From NCBI GenBank assembly GCA_002428455.1, contig DIWL01000089.1, positions 1,962-11,542 on the forward strand: a DNA stretch of 9,581 nt, read 5' to 3'. Below, in pieces: positions 7,032 through 9,581 of this stretch (the first letter of the stretch is position 1; each line of letters opens with the position of its first letter). A program made the position numbers and the translations under genes. A model generated the notes under the pieces. That model did not search any database. It was given only the letters and a program-made list of their open reading frames with translations, and was not told where the DNA came from. The stretch comes from Anaerolineaceae bacterium UBA6107. Its GTDB lineage: Bacteria; Chloroflexota; Anaerolineae; Anaerolineales; Anaerolineaceae.

Positions 7032-7427
7032 TCAGATCGAACGGGTAGTGATGTTGAATTCAGGCGGGGTGGCCATCTGCTGCTTTACTTTGCAAAGCTC
7101 GGCAGATAGGATCAACGCTTTGTGATATTTCTCAGGAATTTCCGGTGGAACCTGGATCTCCATGTCCACGCTATCGACCAGCCCGGTGGAGTGGTTGGCA
7201 TGCACACGTTGCACGATACGGATGTTTTCAGTGGGCAGGTTGCGCTGACGGCAAAAGCCCAGCACATAGATGCCGGCGCAGGTGCCCAGGCTGGATAGGA
7301 ATACCGCAAAGGGGGTTGGCGCCATGCCGCGTCCGCCGCCGGCCGGGGGTTGGTCAGTCGAGACAGTGTAAGGACCAAAATGAGCGTCCACCCGGGCGCC
7401 GCCCGGAAAATCAATGATCATATCCAT
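7032..7427 (-). CDS. OsmC/Ohr-family protein
   Basis: A 131-residue OsmC-like protein. Family members are small dimeric cytosolic enzymes that reduce organic or fatty-acid hydroperoxides with a cysteine pair, often using lipoylated or low-molecular thiols. The sequence shows the first-strand region (GARVDAHFGPYTVSTDQP), GMAPTPFAVFLSSLGTCAGIYVLGFC with C50 in the peroxidatic helix, and LSAELCKVKQ with C112 as the likely partner cysteine. A third cysteine, C59, lies in the same helix as C50. It is shorter than Ohr and closer to the YhfA-like OsmC group, whose substrate is often unknown. GGAGAG lies 6 bases before the ATG. The gene is monocistronic, converging on the btuFCD operon. Confidence 0.88.
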   Translation of the reverse strand: MDMIIDFPGGARVDAHFGPYTVSTDQPPAGGGRGMAPTPFAVFLSSLGTCAGIYVLGFCRQRNLPTENIRIVQRVHANHSTGLVDSVDMEIQVPPEIPEKYHKALILSAELCKVKQQMATPPEFNITTRSI

Positions 7428-7472
7428 AATTAACTCTCCGAATTTGTTTTATCAGTCCTTAGATGCAATATC

Positions 7473-7499
7473 GTGGAAAAGGTGACAGGCACTTTTCAC
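7473..7499. repeat. REP-like imperfect palindrome in the OsmC/cNMP intergenic gap
   Basis: GTGGAAAAGGTG (7473-7484) pairs with CACTTTTCAC (7490-7499), with two bulged G and an ACAGG loop. Its core, GTGACAGGCAC, resembles sequences recalled from REP-type intergenic repeats in several environmental bacteria, but only one copy is present here. The rest of the 7428-7577 gap holds only the divergent upstream regions of the two genes. TATAAG at 7564-7569 is a possible -10 for the cNMP gene, with no convincing -35. Confidence 0.35.
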
Positions 7500-7577
7500 G
7501 TCCCCGCATGAGGTTTATCACTGGATAAGGGAAATTTACCACTTACCGGAAATAGATAATCATTATAAGATAGGATT

Positions 7578-8069
7578 ATGCTGCAGAGTGACCAGTTTGA
7601 TCTCAAGATGTTTGAGGGATTTTCTCCCGAAGATCTCGATGATCTTAAAAAGATCATCGAGTGTTTGCGTTTTACTGCCGGAACGGAGATACTGCGGCAG
7701 AACCAGCGGGCGACCAACCTGTATATCGTGGTGAACGGCGATGTGGAGATCTTCCACAAACCAGATGATGCTCCCCAGATCTCGGTTAGCAAATTGTCAT
7801 CCGGCGGCGTGTTTGGCTGGTCTTCTATTCTTGGCCGGGATGTATACACCTCCACAGTAATGGCACTGACTGACTGCTCCTTGTACCGTATGCGGGCATT
7901 TGAACTTCAAAAATTTTGCGAGCTCCATCATGAGACAGGCGTGGTATTATTGGAAAAGATCGCCAGGTCTGTCGCGAAACACCCGGCGCAGATTCACGAT
8001 CAGATCATTTCCATGATCCACCTCGCCATGAACTGCAGGATTGACAATAATAATGAGGAGCAGCGATGA
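7578..8069 (+). CDS. Stand-alone cyclic-nucleotide-binding-fold protein
   Basis: A 163-residue protein built almost wholly of one CRP/cNMP-type beta-barrel: LKMFEGFSPEDLDDLKKII (10-27) is the usual lead helix, TAGTEILRQNQRATNLYIVVNGDVEIF (33-59) the first strands, and GGVFGWSSILGRDVYTSTVMALTDCSLYRM (76-105) the phosphate-cassette region. The C-terminal helices (106-150) are not followed by a helix-turn-helix, so it is not a CRP-type DNA-binding regulator. The cassette glutamate is replaced by W81 and no arginine stands in the RSA position (YTST), so ordinary cAMP binding is doubtful. Its TGA overlaps the next ATG (ATGA), coupling it to the NifU-type gene. The ribosome site before the ATG is weak. 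Role unknown; it might sense another ligand or bind a partner protein. Confidence 0.8.
   Translation: MLQSDQFDLKMFEGFSPEDLDDLKKIIECLRFTAGTEILRQNQRATNLYIVVNGDVEIFHKPDDAPQISVSKLSSGGVFGWSSILGRDVYTSTVMALTDCSLYRMRAFELQKFCELHHETGVVLLEKIARSVAKHPAQIHDQIISMIHLAMNCRIDNNNEEQR
7635..7661. repeat. Perfect 12-bp inverted repeat inside the cNMP-fold gene
   Basis: CTCGATGATCTT (7635-7646) and AAGATCATCGAG (7650-7661) are exact reverse complements with an AAA spacer. It begins 57 bases into the coding region, over residues LDDLKKIIE. In mRNA it would form a strong hairpin near the 5' end; as DNA it resembles a dyad operator. No T-run follows on either strand. Confidence 0.6.
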
Positions 8070-8314
8070 CTGAAAACGGGTTCACTACACTGGAACAGCT
8101 GAAAGGTCTGATTGAACAGCTGAGCGCTTATATTGCCAACTACCACGGGGGTGAAGTGGAGTTTGTTTCTTTTGATGGTAAGGTGGTTCAGGTACGCATG
8201 GGTGGCGCTTGCACGGATTGTCCCCATTCAAAGGTGACGATCAAGGGTTGGGTGGAGGGCACCGTGCGCCAGTTTTTTCCGGAAGTTGAGAGCGTAATCG
8301 CAGTTGAGGAATAA
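8066..8314 (+). CDS. NifU C-terminal-type Fe-S scaffold protein
   Basis: An 82-residue single-domain Nfu protein. Nfu domains hold a transient [4Fe-4S] cluster between two protomers and pass it to apo-enzymes in the cytosol. The hallmark is GGACTDC with the CxxC pair C49/C52, followed by PHSKVTIKGWVEGTVRQFFPEVESV, the usual helix and strand of the domain. There is no A-type or IscU domain, so this is the shortest form; its length matches small Nfu proteins of many bacteria. It is translationally coupled (ATGA) to the cNMP-fold gene, so the two products are probably made in fixed ratio and may act together. Its TAA stop lies within the stem of the terminator that ends the unit. Confidence 0.92.
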   Translation: MTENGFTTLEQLKGLIEQLSAYIANYHGGEVEFVSFDGKVVQVRMGGACTDCPHSKVTIKGWVEGTVRQFFPEVESVIAVEE

Positions 8315-8335
8315 CCGGTCATCGACCGGTTTTTT
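8313..8335 (+). terminator. Intrinsic terminator of the cNMP-nfu unit
   Basis: AACCGGTC (8313-8320) and GACCGGTT (8324-8331) form a perfect 8-bp stem with an ATC loop, and T6 (8330-8335) follows. The last two bases of the nfu stop codon form the foot of the stem, a compact arrangement. Confidence 0.9.
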
Positions 8336-8357
8336 AATCCACTTGTCGTAAAGAAAA

Positions 8358-9581
8358 ATGATGGTCACACTGCGTCTCTTTGGTTTGCTGACAGGGCTGG
8401 GCGCATCGATCGGGTTGTGGCGCGTCTATCGGGCTTCCGCACCAGCTGACGCGTTGAAAGACGTACTCAGCGGATTATTTGTTATGGCAGGAGCGCTGGC
8501 AGGCGGTCGGGCGGCTTACGTCCTGTTGCACCGGGCTTACTTCACTGCACACCCCGAAATGGGAGTGCGCTTCTGGCTGGGCGGATTTAACGCTTTTGGA
8601 GCGCTCGCGGGGGGAGTCCTATTCACGGTGCTGGCGGCACTGGTGCTGCGGCAAAGTATTCAAGGGATGTTTGACCGGATCAGCCGCATGCTGCTACCGC
8701 TGAGCGTTACCACCTGGCTGGGGTTGTGGGGCGATGGCATCGCCTATGGCAAAACCATTCCGGAAGAGGCTTTTGGCGTACTGACCGTGCCGGATCAGAG
8801 CGGGCTAATGCTGCCCCGCTTCCCATTACAACTGGTGGCCGCAGTCAGCCTGGCATCTGTGCTGTACCTGATAGAACACCTCACGCGGGATTCCAAACCG
8901 GGCAGAAGGTTCGCGTTGATCGGGTTTTTCCTGTCCCTGCATACTGCATTCTTGTGCTGGTTCAGGGCTGATCCTGCACCTGTGCTGGCTGGTATGCGTC
9001 AGGATGTGGTGCTCGGGCTAGGATCTGCCCTCGGGTTCCTGCTACTGTTGATATGGTTGATTGCAACAAAACCAAATCGGGATAAAATTGACCGAAAACC
9101 CTCTTCCGGTGAGGTTGAGGCAACCCCTGTGAATTCAAGCGTGGAGGAAAGCATGTCCAATCTGACGATCGACACCGACCTGGTTCGACAAAAACTAACT
9201 GGCTTTATCCGGGAAGAACTCAAACGCTCAGGATTCAGCAAAACTGTACTGGGTTTGTCCGGCGGGCTGGATTCCACGCTGGCGTGTTACCTGGCAGCCG
9301 AAGCGCTTGGACCGGAAAATGTGCTGGCCGTGCGCATGCCTTACCGCACCTCCTCGCAAGCCTCCCTGGACCACGCACAGCTGGTGATCGACGCGCTGGG
9401 CGTGCAGAGTAAGACTATTCCCATCACGGATATGGTGGAACCTTTATTCGAGCAATTCCCGGATATGGATGGAAGACGGCGGGGAAATGTGATGGCACGC
9501 GAGCGCATGATCATCCTCTTTGACCGCTCAGAAGCCTTCAAAGGCCTGGTGCTGGGCACCGGCAACAAGACCGAGTACCTG
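8358..9581 (+). CDS. nadE: Lgt-like membrane domain fused in frame to NH3-dependent NAD+ synthetase (3' end outside window)
   Basis: I read every codon from ATG 8358 to the window end (408 residues) and found no stop. Residues 1-236 are membrane protein with about seven helices, laid out like prolipoprotein diacylglyceryl transferase: AGGRAAYVL (48-56), GGFNAFGALAGG (75-86), WLGLWGDGIAYGK (120-132), FPLQLVAA (155-162), CWFRADP near 200. The Lgt histidine (GGMSFHGG) is replaced here by GGFNAFGA, and the GRIGN arginine by L123, so lipid transfer is doubtful. Residues 237-265 are a polar linker. From M266 the protein is NadE, making NAD from deamido-NAD, ATP and ammonia: the P-loop SGGLDST is at 301-307, GNVMARERM near 377, GTGNKTE at 400-406. 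No glutaminase domain is present. An in-frame TAA at 8349 limits the start; the ribosome site is weak. A separate NadE from ATG 9153 is also plausible. Confidence 0.85.
   Translation, partial: MMVTLRLFGLLTGLGASIGLWRVYRASAPADALKDVLSGLFVMAGALAGGRAAYVLLHRAYFTAHPEMGVRFWLGGFNAFGALAGGVLFTVLAALVLRQSIQGMFDRISRMLLPLSVTTWLGLWGDGIAYGKTIPEEAFGVLTVPDQSGLMLPRFPLQLVAAVSLASVLYLIEHLTRDSKPGRRFALIGFFLSLHTAFLCWFRADPAPVLAGMRQDVVLGLGSALGFLLLLIWLIATKPNRDKIDRKPSSGEVEATPVNSSVEESMSNLTIDTDLVRQKLTGFIREELKRSGFSKTVLGLSGGLDSTLACYLAAEALGPENVLAVRMPYRTSSQASLDHAQLVIDALGVQSKTIPITDMVEPLFEQFPDMDGRRRGNVMARERMIILFDRSEAFKGLVLGTGNKTEYL
9143..9155 (+). promoter_or_regulatory. Internal ribosome-binding site and start codon for a free NadE
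   Basis: GGAGG (9143-9147), 5 bases ahead of ATG 9153, is the best ribosome site in this part of the window and stands exactly where a free-standing NadE would begin (MSNLTIDTDLVRQKL). It is in frame with the upstream membrane domain. Translation could thus give a full fusion, a soluble NadE, or both; sequence alone cannot decide. Confidence 0.6.

Noticed and set aside
7496..7855. Minus-strand frame of 119 codons opposite the cNMP-fold gene
   Set aside because: The plus-strand frame encodes a recognisable cNMP domain; the opposite frame shows no family pattern and no ribosome site.
8479..8971. Plus-strand frames at 8479-8703 and 8726-8971 as separate small genes
   Set aside because: Both are out-of-frame shadows of the continuous Lgt-like membrane domain, which gives a coherent series of helices.
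8999..9568. Minus-strand frames opposite NadE (8999-9277 and 9341-9568)
   Set aside because: The plus strand carries clear NadE motifs; the opposite frames are rich in Ser/Arg as expected of antisense shadows.
1..9581. CRISPR array, tRNA/rRNA genes, insertion sequences, toxin-antitoxin or phage genes
   Set aside because: No repeat-spacer pattern, cloverleaf, transposase motif or small toxin-like gene pair was seen on either strand.

Overview
The window reads as an ordinary, gene-dense bacterial chromosome segment of moderately high GC. It shows no phage, integrase, transposase or CRISPR signature. The mix of genes and the style of the proteins (MetG with a KISGSRN loop, an MGDG-synthase-like glycosyltransferase, a small OsmC protein, an archaeal-like short NadE) suggest a Chloroflexota bacterium, perhaps Anaerolineae. 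That is inference from recalled family resemblance; a database search would be needed to confirm it.

Layout. (1) 1-1390: the 3' part of metG (+), closed by an intrinsic terminator. (2) 1389-3842: a three-gene minus-strand operon, read as pncC (CinA C-terminal type nicotinamide-nucleotide amidase), a GT28/MGDG-synthase-like glycosyltransferase, and an MTA/SAH-nucleosidase-like protein. The last two overlap by ATGA. (3) 3843-4200: a divergent control region. It holds a TATAAT box for the minus operon, a 12-bp palindrome, a good plus-strand promoter (TTGACC-17-TAGAAT), a compact cobalamin riboswitch with a clear P1 helix and B12 box, and a terminator just before the next gene. (4) 4201-6976: btuF-btuC-btuD, a complete ABC importer for cobalamin-type corrinoids, controlled by that riboswitch. 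(5) 6977-7577: a long hairpin shared by the convergent btuD and OsmC genes, the minus-strand OsmC-family gene, and a non-coding gap with a REP-like imperfect palindrome. (6) 7578-8335: a stand-alone cyclic-nucleotide-binding-fold protein translationally coupled to a NifU-type Fe-S scaffold, ended by a terminator. (7) 8358-9581: one uninterrupted reading frame joining a seven-helix Lgt-like membrane domain to an NH3-dependent NAD+ synthetase that runs off the window.

The most unusual item is the last one. From 8358 to the window end there is no stop, and the NadE start codon at 9153 is in the same frame as the membrane domain. A strong Shine-Dalgarno lies just before that internal ATG. The locus may therefore make a membrane-tethered NadE, a free NadE, or both. 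The Lgt-like part appears to lack the histidine and arginine that Lgt uses for catalysis, so it may serve as an anchor or sensor rather than a lipid transferase. Two pyridine-nucleotide enzymes (PncC and NadE) lie in the same window but in separate transcription units.
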